NCBI GenBank assembly: GCA_046154665.1
Contig: JBJXFG010000017.1
Span: 53,644-117,643, forward strand
Direction of reading: 5' to 3'
DNA: 64,000 nt
From: JAFLCM01 sp046154665
GTDB lineage: Bacteria; Planctomycetota; Phycisphaerae; Phycisphaerales; UBA1924
A program made the position numbers and the translations under genes. Of this stretch, positions 11,417-21,545 are shown one piece after another; the stretch's first letter is position 1; the number at the start of each line of letters is the position of its first letter. The notes beneath the pieces were generated by a model that was given only the letters and a program-made list of their open reading frames with translations, had not been told where the DNA came from and did not search any database.

Positions 11417-11613
11417 TGGAAGTCATCTACGTTTTGGTGATGCTCGGCGTGCTGCTGGTCGGGGCGGCGGTGGGGGCGTTCGTGTGGTCCGTCCGCCGCG
11501 GCGACATGGACGATCTGGAAACCCCCGCCATGCGTGTGCTGTTCGAAGACGAAGCCGTTGTGGTGCGTCCGCGCGCCGCGGTCCCGAGCGACTCCGAGGA
11601 GGTGCGGCCATGA
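11416..11613 (+). CDS. ccoS: CcoS, cbb3 oxidase maturation protein
   Basis: A 65-residue protein with an N-terminal membrane helix and the CcoS pattern F-V-W-S-V-R-R-G-D-M-D-D-L-E-T-P-A, then a short acidic tail. CcoS is required for cofactor insertion into the oxidase. A GTG two codons upstream (11410) is an alternative start. The ATG at 11416 gives the TGATG overlap with ccoI. Its stop overlaps the Rrf2 gene. Confidence 0.88.
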   Translation: MEVIYVLVMLGVLLVGAAVGAFVWSVRRGDMDDLETPAMRVLFEDEAVVVRPRAAVPSDSEEVRP

Positions 11614-12044
11614 TCTCCTCCACCGCTCGATACGCCCTGTGCGCCGTGATCCACCTGGCTCGGCGCGTCGAACGGCCCGTCGCGGCCCACGAGATCGCCG
11701 CGGCGACCGGCGTCCCGTTCGACTATCTCTCGAAGGTGCTGCACATGCTGGCGCACGCGGGCATCGTCAATGGTCGGCGCGGCCCGTCGGGTGGGTTCAC
11801 GCTCGCCAAACCGGCGGACGAGATGACGCTGATTGAGGTCGTTCGTGCGATCGACCCGGCCTCGCGCGCGAGCGCGAGCGACCCGGCGCACGTGGGCTGT
11901 CTGGGCATGACGCCGGCGTTGCGGAAGCTGCTTGATGAAGCGGCCGAGGCCTCGCTCCGCGCGCTGAGTTCCACCTCGGTCGCCGATGTGATGGAGCCCG
12001 ACGCGGCGCAGCTGAAGCCCCCGGCGCGGCGACGCGCGGGTTGA
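11610..12044 (+). CDS. Rrf2 family regulator ending the cbb3 operon
   Basis: A 144-residue winged-helix protein. The Rrf2 core is clear (STARYALCAVIHLA at 4-17, FDYLSKVLHMLAHAG around 37-51, then GRRGPSGGFTLAKP). In the segment where Fe-S types carry three cysteines there is only Cys97 (HVGCLGM), so cluster binding of the usual kind is doubtful. It overlaps the ccoS stop (ATGA) and has the Shine-Dalgarno GAGGAGG. It is therefore translated with the oxidase genes and may give autoregulation. It ends only six bases from the convergent SecA-like gene. Confidence 0.88.
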   Translation: MISSTARYALCAVIHLARRVERPVAAHEIAAATGVPFDYLSKVLHMLAHAGIVNGRRGPSGGFTLAKPADEMTLIEVVRAIDPASRASASDPAHVGCLGMTPALRKLLDEAAEASLRALSSTSVADVMEPDAAQLKPPARRRAG

Positions 12045-12050
12045 GTGTGC

Positions 12051-14003
12051 TCACGCCTCCGGCGCAAACCCCAGGTTCTCATCGAGCCAGTCATCGTGCA
12101 GCAAGAGCTGTCGTCGCTGCCGTTGCGCGGCGCGCTCGGCCCGGCGCTGGGCCAGCCGCATGACCGCCGAGGGGACCACGCGCGAGATTGCGCGGGAGAA
12201 GAACCCGCCGTGCCGTTTGGGCAGGTCGTCTTCGAGTGACAGCACCTCGATCACCGAGCCGGGCTCGCCCTGCCGGCCGGCACGCCCGGCGAGCTGGCGG
12301 TCGATCCGCGCGCTCTCGTGTCGCGCGGTGGCGATGACCACCAGGCCGCCCGCGGCGAGCGCCTCGGCGTCGGGCCTTATGTCGGTCCCGCGCCCGGCCA
12401 TGTTGGTCGCCACCGTCACCGCGCCGGCGCGGCCGGCCCGCTCGATGACCTCGGCCTCGCGCTGGTGGCGGACGGCGTTGACGATTTCGTGCGTCACGCC
12501 GCGATCACTCAGCAGCCGGGAGAGCTCGTCGCTCTCGCGCACGCTCCGCGTGCCGATCAGCACGGGGCGTCCCTCGCGGGCGAATCGTTCCGCGTGCCGC
12601 GCTACAGTTTCCCACTTCTTGGATTCCGTGGCGAGAACTTGCGTACCGAGGTGCTCGCGCCGGCACGGGCGGTTGGTCGGGAGGCGCACCACCGGCAGTC
12701 GGTACGTGGTCCACAGTTCGCCGCGGGCTTCGTGGGCGGTGCCGGTCATGCCGCTGAGGCGCGTGTAGAGCCTGAAAAACCGCTGGAAACTGACGCGGGC
12801 CTGGACGTCGGTTCCGGGGGTCGGCGTGAGGCGCTCCTTGGCTTCGACGGCCTGCTGGACGCCGTGACGCCAGGTGCGATCGGGCATGATGCGTCCGGTG
12901 GATTCGTCGACGATCTGGACCTTGCCTTCGAGCACGACATACTCGCGTCCGTTGATGAACAGCTCGCGGGCCTCGGCGGCCTGGGTGAGCAGTTCTTCGC
13001 GCCGGCGCGGCGATCGCCAGGCGTCCGGGGCTCCGGTGGGCAGTCGCGCGGTCAGTCGCTCGGCCTCGCGTTGCCCTGAGGGCGTGAGCGTGCACTCGCG
13101 GTGCCGCAGTTCGATGGTGTAGTGCTCACTGGCGCGGAGATGCTCGGCCAGGTCGCGTGCCTGCTCGGCCAGACGCCACGCCTCATCGCCTGACCCATCA
13201 TGGCCCGACAGGATCAGCGGGGTCACGGCGTCGTCGATCAGCACGAAGTCTGCTTCGTCGATGATCGCGTGCGCCAGCGGGTGACGCGGGCGCAGCAGCG
13301 GCTCGACGCTCGCCGCGGCTCGCTTCGGTGTCGACGCGTGGAGGCGGTCGCGCAGGAAATCCGCCGCGAGCTCCTTGTTGGTGGTGTATGTGACGTCGGC
13401 GCGGTAGGCGCGGCGGCGCTCGTCGGCGGGTGTCGATTGCAGCACGCACCCCACGCTCAGCCCCAGCCGCGCGTACACGCCCGCCATCCACTTCGCGTCG
13501 CGCTCGGCGAGGTAGTCGTTTGCCGTGACCACATGCACGCCCCGCCCGCGCCAGGCGGCCAGCGCGGCACCCAGTGCCGCCGTGAGCGTCTTGCCTTCGC
13601 CGGTGGCCATCTCCGCGAGGCATCCGGCGTGAACCGCGAGCGCCCCGGCGAGTTGCACCGCGAAGGCATCTTGTCCGAGTTCGCGGCGTGCCGCTTCTCG
13701 GGCGACGGCGAGCGCGGTGAACACATCCTCGGCGCGTGCCGTTTCGCGGCGCAGAGCAGAACGGCAAGTCGACGCGGCTTCCGAGAGAGCTTCGTCGGTT
13801 GTGTCGCGGTGCGCCGGCCCGAGCGCCTCGACCCGTTTGGCCTCGCGGAGAAAGCGCCGCGTGGGGAAGCGCAGCCGCGCCAGCGGCCCGCGTGCCGCGA
13901 ACGCCAGATGATCGAACCCCTTCAGCAGTTCATCGGGCGTCGACGACACCGGGAACCGCGCCAGCGGCAAGCGCGTTGTCGTGATGGAGTCGATCGCGGT
14001 CAT
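12051..14003 (-). CDS. SecA-like preprotein translocase ATPase, short paralogue
   Basis: A 650-residue DEAD-type motor of the SecA family. The Walker A motif MATGEGKT is at 132-139, followed by HVVTANDYLAERDA. The helicase-like Walker B IIDEADFVLIDDA lies near 245-260, and the second motor domain has VTVATNMAGRGTDI and QLAGRAGRQGEPG. The protein ends soon after the second motor domain and lacks the long scaffold and C-terminal zinc-binding tail of a housekeeping SecA (about 850-950 residues). It is probably an accessory SecA or a specialised paralogue; the main secA should be elsewhere. It lies 48 bases downstream of prmC on the same strand. Confidence 0.85.
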   Translation of the reverse strand: MTAIDSITTTRLPLARFPVSSTPDELLKGFDHLAFAARGPLARLRFPTRRFLREAKRVEALGPAHRDTTDEALSEAASTCRSALRRETARAEDVFTALAVAREAARRELGQDAFAVQLAGALAVHAGCLAEMATGEGKTLTAALGAALAAWRGRGVHVVTANDYLAERDAKWMAGVYARLGLSVGCVLQSTPADERRRAYRADVTYTTNKELAADFLRDRLHASTPKRAAASVEPLLRPRHPLAHAIIDEADFVLIDDAVTPLILSGHDGSGDEAWRLAEQARDLAEHLRASEHYTIELRHRECTLTPSGQREAERLTARLPTGAPDAWRSPRRREELLTQAAEARELFINGREYVVLEGKVQIVDESTGRIMPDRTWRHGVQQAVEAKERLTPTPGTDVQARVSFQRFFRLYTRLSGMTGTAHEARGELWTTYRLPVVRLPTNRPCRREHLGTQVLATESKKWETVARHAERFAREGRPVLIGTRSVRESDELSRLLSDRGVTHEIVNAVRHQREAEVIERAGRAGAVTVATNMAGRGTDIRPDAEALAAGGLVVIATARHESARIDRQLAGRAGRQGEPGSVIEVLSLEDDLPKRHGGFFSRAISRVVPSAVMRLAQRRAERAAQRQRRQLLLHDDWLDENLGFAPEA

Positions 14004-14051
14004 GCGGGCAGGATTCCAAGAGTACCGCGGCGGAGATCAGCGAGGTATGCG

Positions 14052-14975
14052 TCAGCGTCGCCGCGCCAGCAGCACGCGGTCCAGACCCTCGTGGTCCTTC
14101 AAGATCCGCGGCGAATCCAGCAGAGGGTTCTCCTGCGCCAGGGCCAGTGCCGCCGCCGCGCTTTGCGTGGCCAGTTCGATCATGAGCAGCCCGCCGGGAA
14201 GCAGCCGCTGCGGCCCCTGGGCGATCAGCGGGCGAACCAGCCGCAGCGCATCGGGCCCGGCCCGCAGAGCCAGTTCCGGCTCGTGACCCTTCACGTTTTT
14301 GCCCATCATCTCCGGGTCGTTCCACTCGTCATCCGGGATGTACGGCGGGTTCGACACGAGATAGTTCAGTCGCGATCCCACCGGGTGATCGAGCACCGGT
14401 GCCAGCAGGTCGCCTTGAAGGAAATCCAGACGATCGGCCACACGGTGCAGTTCGGCGTTCTCGCGGGCGAGCGTCAGCGCCTCCGCCGACACATCGCACG
14501 CGATCACACGAGCGGACTTCAGGTGCTTCGCCAGTGCCACGGCGATGCACCCGCCGCCGGTGCATACGTCGGCGATTACGGGCCCGCTGCTCGCACCGGC
14601 TTCCGATGACGGCGGCACCAGCCGGGCGTGCTGCAGCACATGCTCGACGATCAACTCGGTGCATGGTCGCGGGATCAGCGCCCGCGCGTCGGCCTTGAAC
14701 CGCATCGAAAAGAACCACGCAACTCCCGTCAGATACTGCACCGGCTCGTGGTTCAGCGCCCGTTGCGTCAGATCGCGCAGAGCGGCCCGCTCCTGTTCCG
14801 CGGCGGGCCGGTCCGGGTCCGTATAAAGCTTCAGCCGGTCGCATCCCAGCACATGCGCCAGCAGCATCTCGGCGCACAACCGCGGCGAATCCAGCCCTTT
14901 CGACGTGAACGCGCCGGACATCCAGTCCAGCAACGATCGGGTGGTCCACTTTTTCGGGGGCGCGGCGGGTGGCAC
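14052..14975 (-). CDS. prmC: peptide chain release factor glutamine N5-methyltransferase
   Basis: A 307-residue SAM-dependent methyltransferase that methylates the GGQ glutamine of release factors. The family marks are the SAM loop IADVCTGGGCIAVALA (about 134-149), the catalytic NPPY at 209-212 and the IPRP-x-TE motif at 101-107, where the variable residue is cysteine. The N-terminal helical domain that contacts the release factor is present. The start is GTG at 14975. It is followed by the SecA-like gene. Confidence 0.92.
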   Translation of the reverse strand: MPPAAPPKKWTTRSLLDWMSGAFTSKGLDSPRLCAEMLLAHVLGCDRLKLYTDPDRPAAEQERAALRDLTQRALNHEPVQYLTGVAWFFSMRFKADARALIPRPCTELIVEHVLQHARLVPPSSEAGASSGPVIADVCTGGGCIAVALAKHLKSARVIACDVSAEALTLARENAELHRVADRLDFLQGDLLAPVLDHPVGSRLNYLVSNPPYIPDDEWNDPEMMGKNVKGHEPELALRAGPDALRLVRPLIAQGPQRLLPGGLLMIELATQSAAAALALAQENPLLDSPRILKDHEGLDRVLLARRR

Positions 14976-15026
14976 GGGCGGAGTGTAGAGGACACCTGCG
15001 CCGCGGGTTCGCCGACCGTGCAGACT

Positions 15027-15542
15027 TCAGCCCTGCGCGAGACGCGATTCGGACAGTGTCACCAGCTCACGCAACGTCAACGTCCCGAGCGCACCGGCGA
15101 CGGCGTCGTCGATGCGCCGGTTGAGCAGTTGCAGCGCCGTGTGACCGGTGCCCAGTGTGGCGGTGCCGTTGATGCCGTTGCGGCGCGGTTCGGGGCGGCC
15201 GCGGAGTGTGGTCGGGGTGTGGCCGATGTCTTCGGGGTCGGTTTCAGATTCGTGCTCGCGTTCGAGCGCGTCGATGACCTCGTGGACGCGGATCTGTTCC
15301 GGTCCGCGGCTGAGGCGGTATCCGCCTCCGGCACCGACCTTTGAAACAAGAATCTGCGCTGAGCGCAGGCTCAGCAGGACGGATTCGAGAAACTTGGGCG
15401 GGAGGTGCTCGGCCTCGGCGATCTCGCGTGATTGCAGGTACGCCGCACCACCGATCATTGGTGAGGGGTGCGACCGCAAGTGATGCGATGCGAGGTGCAC
15501 CGCCGCCTTGAGCCCGTACTCACTCCGCTTGCTCATCCGCAT
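15027..15542 (-). CDS. Rrf2 family regulator without cysteines
   Basis: A 171-residue regulator with a recognisable Rrf2 core (SKRSEYGLKAAVHLA, then PPKFLESVLLSLRSAQIL, then KVGAGGGYRLSRGP). It contains no cysteine at all, so it cannot hold an Fe-S cluster through cysteines and must sense something else or act constitutively. The ATG at 15542 is chosen; another ATG lies at 15566. It is followed by prmC after 51 bases. It is the third Rrf2 gene within 15 kb. Confidence 0.85.
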   Translation of the reverse strand: MRMSKRSEYGLKAAVHLASHHLRSHPSPMIGGAAYLQSREIAEAEHLPPKFLESVLLSLRSAQILVSKVGAGGGYRLSRGPEQIRVHEVIDALEREHESETDPEDIGHTPTTLRGRPEPRRNGINGTATLGTGHTALQLLNRRIDDAVAGALGTLTLRELVTLSESRLAQG

Positions 15543-15934
15543 GGCTGCGCCTTCGACGAGGATCATGTCTGTTGTTCCGATTCGAGCGTGCCCGGTTGCA
15601 GGTTCGAGTTCTCGCGGCGCGAATCCGCGTGGTCTTTGATGTCCCGCCGGGGGGTTGGTTGCTTTCCGGCGTGGGCGGTTCCCGAGATTGGCGCCGAGAG
15701 GTTCATTGCCAGAAATGGGCGGCTGGCTTGTGCGTTTTCTTTCGCGTGAGATTGAGATGAAGGACACACCCCGGGCGTGAGCGAACGGGTCGAAAACGAC
15801 CGGGTGCAGGATTCGCATGAAATCCGGCGCTCACGCCGCGGGCTTGCGGTTTGAGGATGTCCGCGCTCGAACCCGGGGCGCGCGTCGTCTTCGTGACAGA
15901 CCGATCGCGCCGGCCCGGCGGGGGCGCGTCGCCG
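15543..15934. other. 392-base gap with an inverted repeat
   Basis: No supported gene lies between the Rrf2 gene and the end of the TonB-like gene. At 15770-15782 the unit CCCGGGCGTGAGC is mirrored by GCTCACGCCGCGGG at 15829-15842. This is the same repeat family as at 22347-22428 and 63876-63900. The remainder shows nothing recognisable apart from the probable promoter zone of the Rrf2 gene. Confidence 0.5.
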
Positions 15935-17626
15935 TTATCTGATCACTCTGACGTCGATCCCCACGGTTTCCGGCGGATTCTCGGCGAGTTTTTTCAACGC
16001 CTCACCCTCGGCGGTCCACTGGAACGCCGCGTCGACCACGGGGCGATCGACGTCGGGGTTTCCGGACGAACTCAGCACGATCACGTCATCGACCTTTCCG
16101 GAGCGCAAGAACAAGATGCGGATCACGGGTGCTCCCCGTCCTCCTGAAGTCACCTGCGTGTACTTGCTGAACTTCGGGCGAACCGTCTTGATGGTGAGCC
16201 CCTTGGCGACCAGCGGCTGACCCCAGCGGTCGACGTTGACGGCGCGGCGGATCGCCGCCGCGACGGATTCGCGGTCGGACAGCACGCCGCGGCCTTCTCG
16301 ACCGCCGCCACCTCCGCCGGAGCGGGGGGAACCGGGAAGAACAGGCGTTGATGGTGGTTTGGGCGGGGTGTTCGCGCTCGGCTGATTGGGCGTCGACTGG
16401 TCAGGGGTTGGTGCGATCGGGGCTTTCGGCCGCGGCGGATTGGGGTCGAGCGCCTCGGCGTCGTCCGGCTTTGAGCCTTGCGAAAACTCGCCTAGCGCCG
16501 CGCCGTCATCTTCGAGCGGCGCGGGGAGAACGGGTTCGGGATTTTCTGGCGTCGAGACGGGTGGGGCCGGGGGGGAGTCTGGAGGGGAGGGCGAGGTGGA
16601 GGGCGAGGGTGGCGGCGGCGGGGCCAATGCTTCGATCTTCTTCTGCTCTGGTCCGATGGCCGGAGTCGGAACATCGCGCGGCGCGGCGACCGGTTCCGGG
16701 CCCGGCGCGTGTTCGGGAGATTTCGGAGCCCCGGCGCGCCCCGGCGTCGGCGTCAGCACCGGAACGCCGGGATCACCCGGTGCGGGCGGCGCGGCGAGTT
16801 CACGGCGCGGGTCTGCCTTTACCTGCTCGGGCAGTGACGCGGGCTTGGGCGCGGCAGCCTCCTTCGCTTCTTGAACGGGCCCTGGCGCAGCAGGTTTCGC
16901 CGCGGCTTCCGGGGGCGTCGCCGCTTCCGATGGCACCTCGGGCTTCTCGACGGCCGCCAACTTGGGAGCCGGTTCCGCAGGCGGGCGGCGTACTTCCTCA
17001 GCGATCACCAGCGGTGCCGTGACCGGGGGAGACGGCGTTGACGTTGGCAGCGATTCGGGCGTTGGCGTTTGGGCGCGCGGGGGGGCGTCGGCAAGCCGAA
17101 CCGGCGGCACCGCCATGGCGGCATCGGCCCCCACGGGCATGGGTGGAGCAGCAGGGCCCGGCGGCCCCAACGGCCCCGGTGCATCGCGCGTAAACGCCGC
17201 CTGGTCCACCTGTGACACATTTCGCGATGAGTGCTCGACAAACTCATCGAATCCGATCCAGTTCATCGTGACGGCGTCGGAGCTCGACGTGTCATTACCC
17301 AACTGGACACGCTTGGGCTCGGGCGGCGATTCGGGGCGGGGCTCGATGGGGCGGGGTGGCGGCGTTCTTACGAGAGGGCGATCCTCCTCCGGGTTCGCTT
17401 TGGGAGGCGTCAGCGGGCGGGCAGGCGGGGCGGGCGGCTCCGCGGGCCCGGCCGCCTCAGCGCGTTCTTGGTCCGCCGTCTCGGGGGAGAGCGCAATGGC
17501 GTGGGCGTCGACGGGCCACGCCACGCGGGCCGCCCCCAGGCCGAGTAGCGCGATCACATGCAGGACCACGCTCGCGGCCAGGCTGCGGCGCAGCGATGCT
17601 CCGGCCTTTCCAGGAAGGTGCGTCAT
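15935..17626 (-). CDS. TonB C-terminal domain protein with long proline-rich spacer
   Basis: A 563-residue envelope protein. It has one N-terminal membrane helix (about 15-35), then more than 350 residues rich in proline, alanine and glutamate. A C-terminal TonB-type domain (about 470-563) follows, with RSGKVDDVIVLSSSGNPDVD and AAFQWTAEGEAL. TonB proteins transmit energy from an ExbB/ExbD motor to outer-membrane transporters. No exbB, exbD or receptor gene is near, so it is an orphan here. The spacer is unusually long compared with a TonB of about 240 residues. The ATG at 17626 precedes the membrane helix; an upstream start adds 17 unlikely residues. Confidence 0.75.
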   Translation of the reverse strand: MTHLPGKAGASLRRSLAASVVLHVIALLGLGAARVAWPVDAHAIALSPETADQERAEAAGPAEPPAPPARPLTPPKANPEEDRPLVRTPPPRPIEPRPESPPEPKRVQLGNDTSSSDAVTMNWIGFDEFVEHSSRNVSQVDQAAFTRDAPGPLGPPGPAAPPMPVGADAAMAVPPVRLADAPPRAQTPTPESLPTSTPSPPVTAPLVIAEEVRRPPAEPAPKLAAVEKPEVPSEAATPPEAAAKPAAPGPVQEAKEAAAPKPASLPEQVKADPRRELAAPPAPGDPGVPVLTPTPGRAGAPKSPEHAPGPEPVAAPRDVPTPAIGPEQKKIEALAPPPPPSPSTSPSPPDSPPAPPVSTPENPEPVLPAPLEDDGAALGEFSQGSKPDDAEALDPNPPRPKAPIAPTPDQSTPNQPSANTPPKPPSTPVLPGSPRSGGGGGGREGRGVLSDRESVAAAIRRAVNVDRWGQPLVAKGLTIKTVRPKFSKYTQVTSGGRGAPVIRILFLRSGKVDDVIVLSSSGNPDVDRPVVDAAFQWTAEGEALKKLAENPPETVGIDVRVIR

Positions 17627-17759
17627 CGCGTCGATCTGAGCGAGCGGCGGGCTCACGGGGCATTGTTCGCCGCCCAAGCGCTCGGGTCCCTACCATCTCC
17701 CCCTCCCCTCCTCTGCCCCCCTGCGGCGTCCGCTTCCGCCGCCCCAAACCCCTTCGATC

Positions 17760-19046
<1,287 letters not shown>

Positions 19047-19290
19047 AGGGGAGCCGCGGGCAGTGGGTCTTGGGCAGTGGGCAGTGGGGGGCAAGCAGCC
19101 CGGGGTTGCGGAGTTGTGCGTCGGCAATCGCTCGCCAACCCGTTCCACAAACTCTTTGACCTGACGCCCGAGAACCACTATGTTTGTCCCCCCGCTTTCC
19201 GACCTCCCGAGAGCAGCGTTTCATCGTGCTCGTGGGGAACCGAGCGTCGGAACCCGTTGGGGAGGCTCTTAGCCCGAAGGAGCGTGGACT

Positions 19291-20271
19291 CTGGCCAAAG
19301 CGGAAACCAAGCCCAAGAAGAAAGCCCCGGCCAAGGCCGAAAAGCCCGCCGCGCCTGCGAAGTCCGCGGTGAAGCCAGCGAGCAAGCCCGCTGCCAAGCC
19401 AGCGCCCAAGCCGGCCAGCAAGCCCGCGCCGGCCAAGAAGGATGCCAAGCCGGCGGAGAAAGCTCCGGCCAAAGCGCCGCTCGCCAAGGCTCCGCCGCCC
19501 GCTCCGGCGAAGAAGCCCGAGCCCGCCAAAGCCCCAGCGCCAGCCGCCAAGAGCCCGACCCCGCTCGCCCCGGGTGCCAAGCCCGCACCGACCGGTGGAA
19601 AAGAAGGCATCACGATCAAGACCCCGATGAAGAAGGTCCCGCCCCCGCCGCCCAAGAACATCCCGGCGGCATTGCTCCCCAAGAGCAAGGGCGGATCCAA
19701 CGCGGGCCCCCCCCCGACCGCGGCCGCGAGCACCGCGACGGACAAGACGCGATTCCGCAATCCGTTCCAGACGGATTTCAGCGACGGCAAGGCCGCGGCT
19801 GCGAAGCTCTTCGCCGCCGCCGGCCTCACCGGGCTCAAGCACACCAAGGCCCCGACCATCGAAGACGAGATGGCTGCCAAGCCGCTGACCAAGACCCCGC
19901 TGAACAAGACCCAGCTCAAAGAGTTCCGCGACATGCTCATCGCCAAGCGGTCCGAGGCCGCGGGCGACGTGCAATCGATGGAAGCCGAGGCCCTGGGCGG
20001 CGGCTCCGGCTCGCTTTCGAACCTGCCGCAGCACATGGCCGAGCAGGGCACCGACACGTTCGACCAATCGATGGCCCTGAGCATGGCCGCGTCCAAGCGG
20101 ACCATCCTCCGCGACATCGACGCCGCCCTGCAGCGCATCGAAGACAGCACCTACGGCATCTGTGAGATGCTCGGCAAGCCGATCGAGATCGCCCGCCTGC
20201 AGGCCGAGCCGTGGACGCGATATTCGATCGAGGGGGCTCGCCACAAGGAACGCATGTCGATGATGCGTTGA
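19291..20271 (+). CDS. DksA/TraR-like protein with Lys-Ala-Pro-rich N-terminal tail
   Basis: A protein of 326 residues if translation begins at the CTG at 19291. The first 130 or so residues are lysine, alanine and proline repeats resembling histone H1-like tails. The C-terminal 120 residues match the DksA/TraR fold (a coiled-coil region, then IDAALQRIEDSTYGICEMLGKPIEIARLQAEP split by other residues). Of the four zinc-finger cysteines only one remains, in GICEML, so the finger is degenerate. No ATG, GTG or TTG lies in frame before GTG 19369, and that would cut into the tail. CTG 19291 has AAGGAG eight bases upstream and yields MAKAETKPKKK. It lies upstream of lspA, a common pairing in planctomycetes as I recall it. 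Confidence 0.75.
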   Translation: MAKAETKPKKKAPAKAEKPAAPAKSAVKPASKPAAKPAPKPASKPAPAKKDAKPAEKAPAKAPLAKAPPPAPAKKPEPAKAPAPAAKSPTPLAPGAKPAPTGGKEGITIKTPMKKVPPPPPKNIPAALLPKSKGGSNAGPPPTAAASTATDKTRFRNPFQTDFSDGKAAAAKLFAAAGLTGLKHTKAPTIEDEMAAKPLTKTPLNKTQLKEFRDMLIAKRSEAAGDVQSMEAEALGGGSGSLSNLPQHMAEQGTDTFDQSMALSMAASKRTILRDIDAALQRIEDSTYGICEMLGKPIEIARLQAEPWTRYSIEGARHKERMSMMR

Positions 20272-20281
20272 GTGGGTTTGC

Positions 20282-20536
20282 GTACCTAGTCGGTTCCCGG
20301 TCTCACGGCTTCTGACCCGCGAATGCGGGTCGGCGTTGGTTGCCAGCGGCGCAGCCGCTGGTGGCAGGCGTGATGGACCTCTTCGCCCGACAAACGGGCG
20401 CGCGAGTCTTTGGAACTCCGATACGTCCGCCCGTTGCACGGGCGGGGGCGCCATGGGTCGCCCGGTCCAGCGGCAGCGCCGCTGGCAACCATCGTCGGCC
20501 CGCTTCGCGGGCTTCAGGCTTTCGCGCGGGACGTAC
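20282..20536. repeat. MITE-like composite palindrome upstream of lspA
   Basis: The two ends of this 255-base segment are inverted copies of each other. The inner 33 bases of the left arm (20329-20361) match the reverse complement of 20467-20499 in 29 of 33 positions, and weaker similarity continues outward to GTAC at both ends. Each arm and the centre contain small hairpins, for example CCAGCGGC/GCCGCTGG and CGCCCG/CGGGCG. It has no coding capacity. It fills the gap between the DksA-like gene and lspA. Confidence 0.65.
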
Positions 20537-20626
20537 CCACGGACGCGCCGAGTTGAGCAGTTATCCGAAACTGATCCCGCGCCTTCGGGGCGCGCCATGG
20601 TCGCCCACCGGGTACTGTTCCATCGC

Positions 20627-21307
20627 GTGAACCAGACCACCGAACCAAGTCCGCCGCCCGCCGCGCGAAGCGCTGAGACGCCGCGCCCCGCGCTGCCAGA
20701 TCAGCCAGCCGCAGGGCAGGGCGGAACCCGCCGCTGGTTCGTCTTCGTCGTCACCGTCCTCCTCGGCCTGATCGCCGACCTGGGCTCGAAGGAACTCGCG
20801 TTCCGTTACGTCGCCGACGAGCCTTTCCGGCCCAACCGCGTGCAGGTGCTGCACCTCTTGAAGAAAGCGCCGAGCGAGATCATGATCCTGGTGCCGCGGC
20901 ACGAATCGGTGACGGTGATCCCCGGCGTGCTGGATTTTCAGTTGGTGCTGAACGCCGGCGCGGTCTTCGGTGCGGGACAGGGGAAGCGGTGGTTCTTCAT
21001 CGGGTTCACGCTGGTGGCGCTGAGTTTCGCCGTGGTGCTGCTGTTGCGGGGCACCGACCGGCGCGATTGGTTGGCCCACACAGCGGTTGGGATGGTGGTC
21101 TCCGGCGGGCTGGGCAACCTGTATGACCGACTGTTCTACGGCTGCGTGCGCGATTTCATCCACCCGCTGCCGGGGATAAAACTGCCGTTCGGCATCACCT
21201 GGCCGCACGGCTCGGATGAGGTGTGGCCTTACATCTCGAACGTGGCGGATGCGGTTTTGCTGATCGGGATCGGGGTTTTGATGGTGAAGTTGTGGCGGAA
21301 GGGGTAG
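20627..21307 (+). CDS. lspA: lipoprotein signal peptidase (signal peptidase II)
   Basis: A membrane aspartic protease that removes lipoprotein signal peptides, 226 residues from the GTG at 20627. The ATG at 20597 is an alternative start (236 residues). It has four membrane helices, LNAGAVFGAG in the region of the family's NxGAAFG motif, and the catalytic region SGGLGNLYDRL with SNVADAVLLIG near the C-terminus, giving both active-site aspartates. An extra loop of about 30 residues after the first helix makes it longer than E. coli LspA (164). Upstream start choice is blurred by the palindrome before it. Its likely clients here include the lipoproteins at 22394, 32459 and 37074. Confidence 0.88.
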   Translation: MNQTTEPSPPPAARSAETPRPALPDQPAAGQGGTRRWFVFVVTVLLGLIADLGSKELAFRYVADEPFRPNRVQVLHLLKKAPSEIMILVPRHESVTVIPGVLDFQLVLNAGAVFGAGQGKRWFFIGFTLVALSFAVVLLLRGTDRRDWLAHTAVGMVVSGGLGNLYDRLFYGCVRDFIHPLPGIKLPFGITWPHGSDEVWPYISNVADAVLLIGIGVLMVKLWRKG

Positions 21308-21350
21308 GGGGCGGGAGTGGGGAATCGGCAGTCGGGAGTGGGAGCGGGGC
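21308..21350. repeat. GGGAGTGGG-type degenerate tandem repeat
   Basis: Units such as GGGAGTGGGGAATCGGCAG and TCGGGAGTGGGAG follow the lspA stop. A reverse-orientation copy of the same units lies at 62958-63000 before trpA. Confidence 0.5.
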
Positions 21351-21545
21351 CGGGGCGGGGGGCGTCGGTGGGGGTCGGAGAGAGCCAGGGAAAGTCCGGT
21401 GTACGCACCCGCTCGAAACCGCCGCCACCGGTTCCCTGCACGCGGGTAGCATGATCTGGCCTCTCGTGTTTCTTCTTTCGCACCGCCGCCGGCGCCGGGG
21501 TTCCGCGTGAGTCGGGATCCGCGTTCGGCCAGGAGTCTTCGCCCC

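Noticed and set aside
16386..16874. Gly/Ser-rich plus-strand frames opposite the TonB-like gene
   Set aside because: They mirror the proline-rich spacer codons; signal and domain evidence are only on the minus strand.
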